The notes: a model not told the origin generated them from the sequence alone. DNA of 64,000 nt from Ignelater luminosus (GCA_011009095.1 VTPC01000634.1:124001-188000); one strand, 5' to 3'. Positions 24,584 through 37,854 are shown, counted from the first letter of the stretch. Program-made: numbers and translations.

Positions 24584-27500
24584 TATTAGCCCTATTTTAA
24601 GCTAGTAGCATCGATTTGGAAGAAAAGCTAATATAAACTAAAAAAAGTAAAATATTTTATTGTATTGATAGTTAATGAAGATATCACAGAATATATTAAG
24701 AGATAGGAAGTAGTTTATAGTCTGCGGTCACAAGAAACCATTATGTATAAGCCTACATAAATGCAAATCGAAGTTCTGCATCCGCCTGCGAAAAATCCTG
24801 CTGGAACCTATGGAGCTAAAACCTAGCAAACAGACCTCTATTCAGCCTTTTGCACCTTGACGAGTCTTCTGTCAATATGCCTACCATGTCTTCTCTAGCC
24901 TCAGCGATATATTCGCTTTGCATTTTCTTAAATAAAGGAAAGATTTTTCGCATTTTCAGTACATTGAAGAAGCAGGGCACTTCTCTAGCTTAGGAAAACT
25001 TTGAGTACTTCTGTTTTAGCCCATTACCCGAGTTGATGTTCTATTCCTCCTTTGTTTCTAAACGTATCAAAAGCCCATCCGCTTATATACAACTAGATCT
25101 TTACTGAATCGAGCTGGCCTGCACTATAAGCCATCAAGCGCCTGCACAAGTAGCAATTGAAAATCAAGATGATTTTTCAGTAAATTCAAAATTAAGATTA
25201 ATAAATTTACGAGAAAATCGATGAAACTGCCAACACTGTTATTGACAAATAAACGGCCTCATGAAAAAAGTTTGCTCGAGATATACCACCTTAATTCAAA
25301 GACGATACCGTGGCATACACATAAATAATCACGTTCCCAGATGGGAATGAAATGATAAATATCGGTACAACTTATTTCCAGATTATCTTTAAATCGTCAA
25401 ACAACTGTTCGTTTAACAATGTAAAGTGAAGCGCTTAAAAGAGTACGTGAATATAAATATCCAAGATCGTGAGTTAAGTAGCTAAGAATGAGGAAATTAC
25501 GTACTATATCAACAATCGGATACCACCAAACATAAAAATAATAACTAAACAACTGGAAATATTTAAAGTATAGTTATACTCAAGAATTCTACGAATACCT
25601 AGAATTAGAAGAATTACATACAAACTACGTCTTACGAAGAAAGGGGGTTAGTGACATGTCGCAGAATAACGTAACCGTTTATTGATGTCTACCGTATTTT
25701 TAACTAGAAATTCTATGAAGAATATGATCAAGATGAAAAGTGCAAGTTGCTTATTTAGACAAAAATGTAAAAAAGAGTCAAAATCCACACTGCAGTATTG
25801 AGTTACAATTTACGTTAAGAAGATGTCTTCACGCATGAGATCTAAAATTCAAAACAAAACGTAGAAAATTTCTATTTTTATAACCGTATAAATTTTGCTT
25901 TATCGCATGTTTCAAGACTTATGGTAAGATCATTCTGAGATGTAAACACTTATCCTGTCCGGTATCTTGTATATAAACACAGCACGCGTAAGAATTCCTT
26001 AATAGCAACATCTCTGAAAATATAACAATCAAGTATTCACAAGATATTTTTTACTTCCAAAAAAAGTATATAAAGTATATAAAAAAATGGAAGTAAAAGA
26101 ATATTTATCCAAAAATAACATTCAAAGTTCGACGCCATCCCTATCTCATTTATGATTCACGGATTGTTATCGATAGTAACGGAAATTACTGTGCTTCATA
26201 GGTTTAAGCATCTTCAAGTTTTAAAGTCTTTTCTATTGAAATTAAGCGAAAGACTGAAAACCTAAAGAATACGTTATATTTACATTTTCGAGAAACAGGA
26301 AATGTGCTGTAGATATGTTTGCTAATGCAGATATCGCATACAAACTGTATGCGTCATTCTCGTATAAATTAAAACAAGGTACGAAAATTAAAACACACAC
26401 TTGCTAGATTTACTGTTTAGTCATCTAAAGAATTAAACAAAAGAAATTCTTATACTGCAATGGTATTTAGATGGTAATTTCAAACATCCTGAAAATACGG
26501 TATGTAATGTGTGTTGCCTACATTTAACGTTCAGGCTCAAAGTAATTATTATTTAAGTAAACAAAGTTTTATTAAATTATTTACAATGAATTCCTGAAAT
26601 ATCTTCAACTATATTCCTTATCTTTAATAATATAATTATGCAACGTTGAATTTACCTCTACTTGCATCATCTCACATACATTTTCATGAGATTTACTTAT
26701 TTATTCGCTATAAAAGCTCTTAACGATTTAAAGCTGCTTAGTATAAAATAAATTAAAAGACCTTTTATAACGACATTGTTCACTCATGCTGAAGATGCAT
26801 TTCTGGGATTACTCAAACGAACGTAATGTGTAGTTTCAGCCACTCTAGTTAATTTTCTGCCAGTATTTATCTCCAACGGTCATATCACGTATATCCGATT
26901 TTCCCCTGTATGATATGTAGTTATTTAACTGAACTAAGTTTTCTAATAAAATCGACAAACAAAAATAACTTTATTTATTTAAGTAAATATCAGGTATAAA
27001 ATCATTTATAATGGCTGTTATTAGTTTGAAAACTTGCTCGTTCAGTCGATAAAAGGGGGAAGATTTAGCTTCACTAAACACGGTTCACGGTAAACTAATC
27101 AATTTTCGACCCTTAGATAAATGTTACTACAGGTGTTTCTGTTATCTTTTACGCTGAAACAATCCCTCGATTTATTAGAGTGTTTGTTGAAAAACAAAAA
27201 AAAATATTTAATTGTTAAACTGTCATACTCGTCAATGAAATAGAGAGAAGGGTATTGTTAGCTGTCGTTATCAGAAATTTCGGATTTTACATGTAATTCC
27301 GAGGCAATGATAATTACTGAAGCTTCGATGAATAATTATTCAAATCAGATAATCATGCTGCATTTGAAAGCAAATCGTATAAAATATGAACAGACGTTAA
27401 ATTATTGAATAGTAAAATGCTTTTGATGGGATTAAAATGTTTCCATAAAGCATTTCAGAAGCATTAATTATTATAATTAGTGTTTTCGTATTGATTACGT

Positions 27501-30500
27501 TTCATACTTTATGTATACAGCGATAAATACGTTAGTAGCTCAGACATTTTATATAAAAGAGGAATTATATAAACAATAAGAAAATATTAAAAATATAAAA
27601 ATCGCCAATGTGATAAAATACACGGGCAATTTAAAAAATGGTTCGCATGACAAGACACGACGTCAATATTTCTAAACCATTGCGGTAAAATACTGCTTTA
27701 GTTCTCTGAAGTGATATATTCTTTATACAAGACTTCATTTTTCAATGTTTTCCCGGTTTTCAAGGTTTATTCGAAACAAAAAACTTTTGTTTTAAGCTAT
27801 TTGCATAAAGAAACTAAAAATTAATGAAAAGTGAATTACATCAAGGTAATATTGTTTCTATGACGCAAACTTACCGATATGTGGAAGAATAATTAATCGA
27901 TTGCACTTACCTGGAAAAAAGAAAAACGTGATTAATTAAACATAAGCGATCTAAGTTGAAGATGAAATTTAAAATTAATGAATATTTAATCAGTTGAAGA
28001 ATAATTAGAAAATCATTTTTCATCGAAATCTGATTTTTGGCATAGCTTGACTATTTCAACGAAAAGTCTATATCACAGTTAAATAACTTTTATAATGATT
28101 TAGCAATTTTTAGTTTCTATTGCATTACCAATGAAATTAAAGAATCTAGACGTTATGGCGCGTGATCAGTTTGAATCAGGAAAACTAATAGGGTGGCGCT
28201 GCACTCGGCGTACAAATCGGAAAGGTTATGTGATGGTGACAAAGTGCAAATGAAAAAAAACTATTAGATCGAAAAAGTGCTGCAATTTAACAATCTCTTA
28301 GTTTTCTTGCAATTGTCTAGTAAAGCCTAAAAAAGTTAAAATCAGAAATTGACCCACTGTAAAGGACTAAAGTTAGTCAAGATCGAAATGTCGATTTTGA
28401 AATTGATTACGAGTTAATATGAAAGGGTAAAAATATTTACTCCAATCATATCTGTATTAAGATGTTGAATAACTATTACGTGACTGTACTACAAGATTCT
28501 GAAAATACATGAAGTAAACAAACGTGAAGATAATTCATACAAATTGCAAAAAAGTTGTAACTTATTTCTCTGAAACGAATGTAACATTGATATATTGACA
28601 TGAGGTATATTTTATGGTGGATAGTAGCAGAAGCTTGTTAGTTAGATATAGCTTACCTATGTTTTCTATGTTTAGAAATAAATAGCGCTATTATATAAGA
28701 CTTTATGCTACATTCCTGCTGCTAGAACACCGACAACCTAACAAAGCAATGAAATTTTCTTTGGTCTTCAAACAAATTCAATGCTGAGATCAAAAAGACA
28801 AAGTAAAAACTATTTTTCGTGCAATCATTCAAGAGAGTACATTTTTCTCGAACTTTGTCGTAGCCAGAAAGTGATCTTTTGTTTGCTATAGACATCCTAC
28901 GACAGAGTAGTTTTCTATTTCTAATTTTATTTTTTTGGTAAATTAACGATAGGAACGGTTTTATATCTGATTCCGAATCAATCTTGCAGAGGTGTGCCAC
29001 AAAGTGTGACCGGTGTGCATCTGGATCTTCTAATTGTAAATAAATAGCGATTCCAGAAATATGCTACCAAATAGTCGAGTAAAACGTTTTCCCAAAAACT
29101 TACTTGTGTTTTGTGTGCTTAGGACGAAGGACATATTTTCTAGAATATTATAGCAAATTAAAAGTAAACTAAGTAACTTTTCCCTAAAGTTCAAAATCCC
29201 CTACGCGCTTAGAAAGTTATAGCGGACTTCCCCCAACGTCCATCCTAAGTATTACACCTCAGGGTTTCATTTTAGAAACGCCATCAACTTCAAAATATAC
29301 CATAAGTATGTCATAATTATCCTCTGCAATTAAAATTAATATTATCGTAAAATATTTCAACTATAAGGTAGAAGACTTCAATACTCAATCTTTCAACTAA
29401 ATACTGAAGACTAATATTTTCCGGAGAATTTGAGTATTTTTCTTTGTGCACCGCTCATAGAGTTCGTATGCTTTTTGGTCCTTTTGATACCCTTCTTTAG
29501 ATTTCTTTTTGGCAAACAGAGTTAACATAACACAAAGAGACCTTGAAGCTTTTACGATTTCTGTAATAGTGTGAAGTACTTCGTGTATATCCATTTTAGA
29601 TAACTGGCAACTTTATTTTTAAACGCAAAACTGTAGCAAAATGGTTCTCGCCACTTTTTAAAGTTGTTGGTTCGTTTGGTGTCCATGACAACCATCATTG
29701 GCAACTAATTATAATATTTTAGAACTTTCATTTATGCATTTACAAGTCTTTTTCAGTTTTTACAAAATTCAGATGAAAGCAAAAAGTAACTACGTCTCAA
29801 CCAGAAAGTGCGTTATCTGTACTCACCTTAGTTTTTGACCTCCGCTACAGGGTTTGTACAAAAAAGTATCACTACCCGATACACAAATAATTATTGAGAT
29901 AATGTCAACTGATTCATTTGTTTCTTCATCATTTTCTTTATTCAGATGAGAATTGCGTGCTTTCAATTTTAATTTCTTCTTTTCTCTAATCTGTCAGTTG
30001 CTTTCTCGTATTGTTTTCTACTTTAGATCATAAACCTGAGGGTAGAAAACATATCAACGATTTAATATCAATTTTTCCGTTTCCGTTTGTCCTCCGCAAG
30101 CTAGTGTAACACGCTGTTTTCAGTATTTTATCATTCTCACTGAGTATCATACGATCTTCTTCTGCAAGATATAAGTTTCTTTTAATCATAGATGATTTTT
30201 CAAATAAAGATGTTGATTTATACAGACAAGACATCTTTTTTTAATGGTCTTGGTGTTGCGTCCTTTTCAATATCTAAAGGAGTTGTTACTCAAGGGTCAA
30301 CACGCAATAATAAACAAAACTAGCACCTAGACTGTAGTCTAAACTATTGCTGAGTACAATAGGAAATTATACACGAAATACCGCCTTTGGAAATTACACT
30401 TTGGGTTTTCTGTCAAGTTTTGCTTTGGATCTCCCCCAGAATCGGTAGCAAACTATCTTCAGATGATCCAGTTATAGGTATATTAGATATATGGAGGTCC

Positions 30501-31076
30501 CATTTACTTTTACCCTATTCGTGCCCTCTAGGTCAATCATCGTGATAAAAAGTAGAGAAAAACGAACATACCAATTGGAATCTTGAAAAATGTATCACTA
30601 GTTGTATGTATGTTTCAGCTTTTGGAGACCTTGCAGGATTATTATGTCCAAAATTTTAATTTGAACGTATGGATATTCATTCAAAATGGCAAAAATTCGA
30701 AAAGTATACCTTGCGGTGTAATACACTCTGGCCAAGACGAAACTTAATCTTTCGACTGAACGGTCGCTTTTTGAGTTTATTGTGTTATCGCAGTGAGTGG
30801 GGAATTCAACATTTATCAAGGAATTCTTTTCCTAGAAACTAATAACTAATAATACAGTACTACAAGGTCTTATCATGATAGTTAGAAAATAAACAAAAGC
30901 TAATTAAAGTTAGAAAAACAACTGAAATGAAGAAATCTATGTATGAAAGCCTGAAGGCAAATATAATTTTATTTTTTTCAATTTTTTATTGCATCTTCAG
31001 CATTTTACATTAATCCAATTTTCAAATCATTTCTATTTTTATTCCCATAATAATCTCCGCTCCCTATTTCATTCAT
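24584..31076. other. Long A+T-rich stretch without recognised gene
   Basis: On the minus strand at 24816-24985 a frame of about 55 codons reads a helix-like peptide (MRKIFPLFKKMQSEYIAEA, then REDMVGILTEDSSRCKRLNR) inside a slightly G+C-richer patch; it may be a coding relic of unknown family. A perfect inverted pair (ttttacttcca 26049-26059, tggaagtaaaa 26088-26098) encloses 28 bases. Frames of 65-92 codons on the minus strand at 28722-29000, 29397-29594, 30028-30234 and 30598-30819 have no domain I recognise. Confidence 0.4.
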
Positions 31077-31086
31077 NNNNNNNNNN
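31077..31086. other. Assembly gap (10 N)
   Basis: Ten undetermined bases in A+T-rich sequence; the apparent minus-strand frame at 31073-31327 runs into it and is not credible. Confidence 0.95.
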
Positions 31087-32102
31087 ACGTAATTGAAAAA
31101 GTTGCTCCATACTCTCGATATTCATTTTGAAATGAAAATATAATTAAGGCAAACAATAACAGCAGACGTAATGAATGAAATGCATATACTATAATGAACA
31201 GGCGAACCCTCGATGATAAATACAATATAAAATAAAATAAGAATACAACCTCTGTTTCATTATCCTCTTTAGTTATTGATCGTTTAGTTCTCTTATTTTT
31301 ATCTATTAGAATATTTCTAAAAAACATCTATTCTGATATAGTATCTTCTTCTTTCAAATGTTAAATGTTTTATTAATTATAAGGATCAGAATTCCGGTTA
31401 TACTTTTTATTTAGCAGCTAATTATAATAAAATTATAAAAAAACAAAATTTAATGCAAAAAGAAAAGTGAATGACTTAAAATGGTAAACACGTTTGCTTA
31501 TCTAAATAATAATTTAATCTGTATTTTTCCTTGTATGTCAGTTATTTTTTATATTTATATTGTTGTATACTTTAAAATATACAACAGGATTTAAACCCAA
31601 TTTCCCGGGAAACAACAAATTATCTGGAATTAATTAATAAAAATGTTCGCTATTATTGATAATTAATTCAATTCTTTTCTTTAATCAAAACTATTTTCCG
31701 TTTAAAATTCTTTGCTGCGATATTATCTCATTCTGTCTTGGATAAATAAAACATTCTCTGTCCATTACTTATTCCTTAATAAGTTTATTGTGAAGGCTAT
31801 TAAGTAAACGTCAGCCGATGGAAGGCTGTGATAAATAGTTTAAAAGAGTGTGCAATGTGTTTACGCTTTCCCATTTAGCAATTTGTCCAGATTTTCATTC
31901 TTGTTGCTCGTACTAGAACATTTTCTACATCATTTCTTTCTTGCTTTTATGAAGACTTAAGCAAATAGTTCTGCCTTAGCTATTAGAAGTTTTTAAGACC
32001 GAAATGATTAACTGATGAATAAAATAGTAGATACAATAACAGAAATTAAGTTGCAAATGTAAAAGGTTGTAAAATAGTATTCCGAAATAAGAATAGATAT
32101 AA
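31087..32102. other. A+T-rich stretch without recognised gene
   Basis: Nothing beyond A+T-rich sequence was seen between the gap and the MITE at 32.1 kb. Confidence 0.5.
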
Positions 32103-32265
32103 AGCTGCGTCCATATTTGAGCAAAGAGCACGCACACATGCTCTAGTATGAACGGTAAGGTGATCACGCACAGCACGAACGCGAGTCATCGGCTGTCTCA
32201 CAACCAACCCGTCCAGAATAGAGACAACCACAACGAATGATTATACACCAAATGTGGACGCACCT
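32103..32265. mobile_element. MITE candidate, 163 bp, TAA target duplication
   Basis: The left end agctgcgtccatatttg and the reverse-complemented right end aggtgcgtccacatttg match at 15 of 17 positions. Both are bordered by TAA (32100-32102 and 32266-32268). The interior is G+C-richer than its surroundings (gagcacgcacacatgctc, gcacgaacgcgagtcatcgg) and has no coding content of its own. A 3-bp TAA duplication with short inverted ends fits PIF/Harbinger-type MITEs; because the right flank reads TTAA, a TTAA-targeting (piggyBac-like) origin cannot be fully excluded. It lies directly at the 3' side of the Jockey-type element. Confidence 0.62.
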
Positions 32266-32299
32266 TAAGATGCTAGATATAGAAACTGAAACTTTTAAA

Positions 32300-32872
32300 A
32301 TATTACTAGGCCTCTTATAAGAGAGTTTGACGTAGATATTTGCAATGCAGGTTGCACAGAGGTTGTTTTAATGGTTTTCACAACTGCTTGGAGATTTAAT
32401 AGAATCAGGAATCAAGGAAGAAATGCACGCACTCGTAATATATCATCGGCATGTGGAGTTTTCTTTCTGTAAATCGAAGGAACCTTTTTTGTATAGATTC
32501 TAGATGAAAAATGTATATGTTATAACGAGGATTCCAGATGACGCTGGCCTAAGATAGTACACTCGAGACGTAAGCTAAGTAAAGCGCTCTAATACACTGT
32601 GGGTTAGAAAAAGGTGCAGAAGTACGTATAAGAAAATCTAAATTTTGGTATGCTTTATTTGTAATATACTCGATATGTTTAGAGAAGGTCAATTTCACAT
32701 CTATACTCCTGAGTCTTTGATAGCATCAACCTTTGTCAAATTGTGATGAGAAAAGCGATAAGAAAAATTTATTGGCGTAATATTTCTAGTAAACGATATA
32801 CAATGATATTTATCATAATTCAAATAAAGTTTGTTTTGTGTACAGTAATTATAAACAAGGTCTAAGTCGTCT
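32300..32872 (-). pseudogene. Post-RT C-terminal region of the Jockey-type element
   Basis: Reads YCTQNKLYLNYDKYHCISFT, then NLTKVDAIKDSGV and a stop, then after a one-base shift DVKLTFSKHIEYITNKAYQN. From about 32660 down to 32410 a nearly uninterrupted frame has CIRALYLAYVSSVL and ASVIWNPRYNIYIFHLESIQ, then KRFLRF, the conserved C-terminal block of Jockey/CR1-type Pol. One internal stop sits before ASVIW. The reading ends near 32400 and fades toward 32300. This is the best conserved part of the element. Confidence 0.85.
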
Positions 32873-33468
32873 TAAAGTAAGAAAGTGCTTTACACATACA
32901 GCAATATCGTTTATATAAATAATAAAAAAGAGTGGCCCAAGATGGGATCCTTGAGGAACTCCCGATGTTATTGTAGCACAATCAGAAAAGAAACCGTTGA
33001 ATCTGACCGACAGCAATCTGTTGGAAATATAAGATCTGACCCATCTAAGTAAATCGGGTGGCAGACCAATGGTGTCCAGTTTGTATATCAAAACATTATG
33101 ATCAATCTTGTCAAAGGCCTTACTGAAGTCAGTGTATATCGAGTCCACTTGGATTCTCTTATCTATTGTTTTTTCTATGTAGTCAATGTATACTCCAAGA
33201 TTTGTTTTCAACAGAACGTTTAAGTAGAAAACTTTGTTGTTCATTACAGATTTGCCCCCTGACAGTTTCCATAACACATTTTTTTCAAAAATCTTTGAAA
33301 CTGCCGATAATATAGAAATGGGTCGATAATTATTCACTAATTCTTTATTTCCAGATTGAAAGATCGGGATTACATAAGCTTTCTTCCACTTGGAAGGAAA
33401 TATACCCTCAGAAAGCGATAAATTAAATATTTGAGAGAATGGCAAGGCAAGATTTATAGCACATTTGT
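32849..33468 (-). pseudogene. Reverse transcriptase domain of the Jockey-type element, active site deleted
   Basis: A 198-codon open frame with the RT blocks in order: IFNLSLSEGIFPSKWKKA, then NNYRPISILSAVSKIFEK, then DFSKAFDKIDHNVLIYKL (first catalytic Asp present), then RWVRSYISNRLLSVRFNG, then SGVPQGSHLGPLFFIIYIND. After INDIAVCVKHFLL the next readable sequence is DDLDLVYNYC in another frame (about 32855-32875). That corresponds to the later QxDLDxVYxWC helix, so roughly 15-20 codons that would contain FADD are missing. The copy therefore lacks the paired catalytic aspartates although its neighbours are well preserved. Confidence 0.88.
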
Positions 33469-33900
33469 TCAGAAATACAATACAATAGAAATATTATCCG
33501 GTCCGGCATCCTTATGAACATCAATTTTTTTGAGATAGGTGTCAACTAGTTCTGGAGTAATTGTGATCGATGATCTAACTAAACCAGAGTTCGTTGTTTC
33601 GGATGTAAGATTATCAAGAAGTTGACTATCAGTAAAGACTGATTTAAAATATTGCAAGAACAAGTTACAGACCGCATTTCCCTCGGCCGCTTCTGAGTCC
33701 TCATACATCATTTTAGAAGGAGTGTATACCGAGATTTTCTTGGACTTGGCATATGACCATACTCGTTTTGGATTGGTTACAATATCTTGCTCAACAGAAG
33801 TAATATAATTTTGGAAATCCAAACTGATTAGAAATTTTGAACGGCGATGCAATAAACTAGAAGTTAGATAATCGAGATTGTTGTTAAATTGCTTCCTACA
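33469..33900 (-). pseudogene. Endonuclease-RT linker region of the Jockey-type element
   Basis: An open frame of about 127 codons between the endonuclease and RT. Recognisable linker blocks are NPKRVWSYAKSKK (the usual NPKKFWSYVKSKK), NLFLQYFKSVFTDS, and ITITPELVDTYLKKIDVHK followed by DAGPDNI. The last marks the approach to RT in this superfamily. The frame is lost at about 33469, so the segment and the following RT are offset by a small indel. Confidence 0.85.
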
Positions 33901-33999
33901 TTTATGATATTTGCGATTTTCCCTAATAACTTTGACTGTAGTTAAAGTATACCAACATGGATATTATGAAGATTGTCTTTGTAATGGTGCAAAAAGTTT

Positions 34000-34650
34000 C
34001 GATGGCGTTATATAGAATTTCGTAAGATATTCACTGCCTCCTCGCAAGAATAATTGGCCAATCTTTCATGCCAGTTAATATTAGACAGAAAGTGCTTAAT
34101 ATTATTGTAATGTGCTCTTCTGAAATTGTATATAACATCGTTCTTACTTGGAATAACAAAGAGGTCTATATTAGTAAGAAGAATGTCTAAAAGCGGATGG
34201 TATCTGTAAATATTAACAAGAGAAATGTTCGAGTTTCAAAAAGACTGAAAACAATACATATTCGATAATAACAAATCCAGGATTTGATTATCAGAAGTAC
34301 AGCAGTAAGAGATGTATCTACATTCCTACTCCAGGTTACGTATGGTGAATTAAAGTCTCCGCAAATAATAAAAATATTGTTGCTAAAACTGTCATAGTTC
34401 TGTATTAGCATCTGGAGAACGAATATAAACACAACACATATAGAGCATACCAGAAGTAGTTTCAATTGACACTCACACATCTTTAGCTGAACTTTCAGAA
34501 TTAGTAATTCGGGAGAACTTTAAAGTATTTTTTTACTGCGATGAGAGATCCATCGTGATTATTTGGAATATTAATAGAAGATCTGTCATACGATCAAATG
34601 ATGATGACATCATCTACTTTCATCTACCCAACTTAAACTTAAACAAACGA
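34000..34650 (-). pseudogene. Endonuclease domain fragment of the Jockey-type element
   Basis: The start is read in three frames. At about 34510-34595 there is YDRSSINIPNNHDGSLIAVK, matching the RGGGVLIAV block of retroelement endonucleases. Then FSRITNSESSAKDV-stop-VSIET follows, where the stop replaces the Trp of a WV/I pair. At about 34330-34365 the core motif ICGDFNSPYVTWS is intact; its Asp and Asn are catalytic in this fold. Downstream (34000-34200) the sequence reads HPLLDILLTNIDLFVIPSK and WHERLANYSCEEAVNI in a further frame. The enzyme would nick target DNA to prime reverse transcription. The N-terminal catalytic residues are absent, so this copy is inactive. Confidence 0.75.
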
Positions 34651-37600
34651 TTTTGTAAAGATATTTCCAATCATAAAGAAACTATTATTGCATAGAGATT
34701 ATAACTTGTAAGCAATTCCAACTAAATCAGCTTATCGGAAATCTTCCTTGCCACGAATCAAGGCCTCCAAGTAAGTCTAGTCCGGTCTAGTTTAATTTGT
34801 ATTCATTATAGTTCCACTTTTTTAAGTTTTAATTTCACTAAATTAAAGGTCTTTAAAACTTGATATTGATATATTTTTGAATGCTCATTTTTTAGCACTT
34901 TTATAAGTCTCTTAATTTTCCTCTAAAAACAAAAGGTAAATGACAAGTTGAACAAATTAAATAATGCAAACATAATTTGCTAGCGATGTAAATCAACCTA
35001 TAAAATTCTTCAAGAGAATGCTTCACACAATTTTAAGTTTTAATCAATTAATTAAGTACGTTATTGAATTTGGGAAATAGCTTGCAGGTATGAAACGTCA
35101 CGTTTCCCTTGTTGTTCCGCCATTAAATACTGAAATACGCTTTTGAGAAGATTGTTATATACAAAGTAACGATCATTAAAAATCTGTTACAATTAAAAAA
35201 CATGCAGCCAACATAAAACTGTTTATCTCGAATTTAATAAAATTTAAAAATGGGAAGAGTACTTGGAATGTTTCAGCAGCAAGAGGAAAACACACTTTTA
35301 AATTTTAAATGAAACGGTATTAAAAACAAGAAGATTGCGTACCACTTGAATGAAACATTACATTTCTCTTCAAAATACTATTCCACGTTTGCTGAATAAA
35401 AAAGAAATATCAATACAAACAAGTAGTTTGGAATTATTAACCTGAATATCAAAATTCCAAAACTAATCCCTGTTGTTTATGAAACATTAAAAAAGGAAGA
35501 AAATGTAAACAGAAAATGTAACCAACACCGATAAGTTATTGTTTTTAATTTAAAAAGACTATAAAATGGGAAAACTACGCTTTGCTCATAAAAAAGTATG
35601 AAAACTTGGTAGCTTGAAACTTTAAAACAGAGTATAAAGTGAAAATGTGAAAATAAGTTTTGCTCGTTCAAAATCAATTCAGAGAACTCGGCGTCTAGGA
35701 AATCTAAAGGCTAGATATTACATTTTATGTTTCCTAGTAACGCTGGTTGCTGGTATATAGGCAAAATAGAATAATTTGTAGAGCAAGGTAATGCTCTACG
35801 TAATATCAGTCTTTCCGCAATGCATTAAGCTTCGAGGTTTTAGTAAAGACAACTATAAATTTACTAATGCAATGTCATGGAGAGCTACTTCAGTTAATGA
35901 GTTTAAAATATAAACGTTTATTATTAGAGTAGAATCCTTGAAAAAGTAAATCATGATGATACAATTTTTCGACAAAAGAATGAGCTCATAAATACAGGAA
36001 GCTATTATAACCGATATAAAAGAGATAAGTGCAAACCTAAACAAGAAATTAAAAAAAATTAATTGATTAATAACTAGTGACGAGCGCACATGCGTCGATG
36101 AAAAAAGTAATGATTGATTGAATGCAAAATTAATTTTCAGGAAATTTATGTTTCTGTAATATATCAAGATAATAATCTTAATGCAGTTTTATGGATACAT
36201 TAGTTAGTTGTTTTCTAGTTTAGAAATAACTAGAAACCGATTAAAATACTATTATTTTACTCGTCTTCTCATGTTAAAATCAAATGAGAAATAAACCCGC
36301 TTAGCTGAAATATTGATAGGAAGTTTACCCTGCCATGGCAACTTCATCCAATAAAATTAAATAAACTTGCGCCTTAATGTAAGAAGTTACAGCAACATAA
36401 TCTTATACAAAATGTTTTTATAAGATTACATAATAAATTACAACTATATATGAAAGCTAAAATAAAATCCATATAAAAGGTTTAAACTTAAATTACTTTT
36501 ACAGTTAACTGCGAGGATATCAAGAAAAGGAACTCAAATCCATATTTCTCCAACGCATATAACATTATATTTTATAATAAAATCGTTTTTCAATTATGTA
36601 AAATACAAACGTGATATGAATATAAAATGAAATTCAAATGTTAAAATTTGTATTTTAGAATTGCGAATTTTTTTCCCAATTTTACAATTCAATGTTTAAA
36701 GTTTACAAGGGAATTATTCACAAAGCATCAATAATGTTTAAAAAGTCGACCTCGTTACGGTCTAAAAATCTATACCATTTTATACGCACGAAAACTTTAA
36801 TGAATAATATTTCTAAAATAAATTGAAGGCTTTGATATATCCACAATAGCACACAGGAAAAAAACAGTGTTCGGCATAATAAAACTCCATGTAGAGAAAA
36901 GAAAAACAAGAACGTAAAACTAATAAATTAATTTTGGATTTGATTCAAGCTTAATAGAAAATTAATTCAAAATCAATATTGAAACAGGAACAACCATTTA
37001 CACAATATATAACATCGTTTATGAAAATTAGAGGGAATTTGTAAATATTGATGATGATAATGATGGTGATAGTAATAATAATATTAACGTACAAAAAGCG
37101 TTTTTGTGAAAAGTGTCCACTATAAGTCGTAGAAGTAGAAATATCTTTTAAATAAATATGCCTATAGAAGTGATAATAATTGGAAATATACCAGAAAGAT
37201 AATCATAACAGAAATATGCACAAACAGAGAAGACCATCATCGAGAGAAAATCAAAAGGATCTACTTTCAATTCGGTCAAACCAAGGAATTTATTACTTTA
37301 TCTAAGTCCAACCAATAGAAAAAAGATAAGAAATACTCGGAGAAATGATAGACACTGACTACAAGCATCCCTCATTAGGTGAGTTTATGCACAGCTCTTA
37401 CCAAGAAGCAAAGTCGGGATGCCCAAAATTCAAAGAAATTCAGATTCGAATTTAGATTAAAACACTCTCAATTCCAAGATAAAATCCAAGAAGCAAGAAA
37501 GAAGTCGTTGCTCATGAAGACATCATAAGTAAGAAACTCGTATAACTGGTATAAAGGAAGATACAAGGGTATTTATTTGGATAATAAGTATACAATGGAA

Positions 37601-37845
37601 TACTGAAGAACAAATTCAAACAACAATACATATGTGAATTAACTGAAACAATTTTATTTAAACACAACTACAACAAAGAAGCACAAATAATCTCTGATGG
37701 ACGATCAAAATCTAGAATAGTTGATGGTATTCTTAGAGAAAAAACTTTGAACCGACCAAACTAGAGAGAACCTGATTTTTCAAGAAAATAATGTTTTTGC
37801 GGCTTAATACATTGCTTGAAGAATTTGTTGGGTATCTAGATCTAA
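34651..37845. other. A+T-rich stretch without recognised gene
   Basis: Minus-strand frames of 63-104 codons at 35477-35677, 35853-36167 and 36718-36909 are Phe/Ile/Leu-rich without recognisable domains. Simple gat/aat triplet runs occur near 37050-37085. The last 600 bp or so before the mariner remnant may belong to that element's 5' part, but I could not read its N-terminal DNA-binding region. Confidence 0.4.
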
Positions 37846-37854
37846 GATCTAACC

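Larger units (their letters stand above)
32280..34650 (-). mobile_element. Jockey-superfamily non-LTR retrotransposon, 5' truncated and decayed
   Basis: About 2.4 kb on the minus strand holding, in order, part of an apurinic-like endonuclease, an RT linker, RT, and the post-RT C-terminal region. ORF1 and the start of the endonuclease are missing, the usual result of incomplete target-primed reverse transcription. The 3' end is close to the MITE at 32103-32265 and I did not see a clear terminal tail. Domain order and motifs fit the Jockey superfamily; Jockey and CR1 clades cannot be separated by eye. Confidence 0.85.

Noticed and set aside
32046..32231. Minus-strand frame rich in Arg and Val
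   Set aside because: Lies mostly inside the MITE at 32103-32265; MITEs are noncoding and the frame has no domain.
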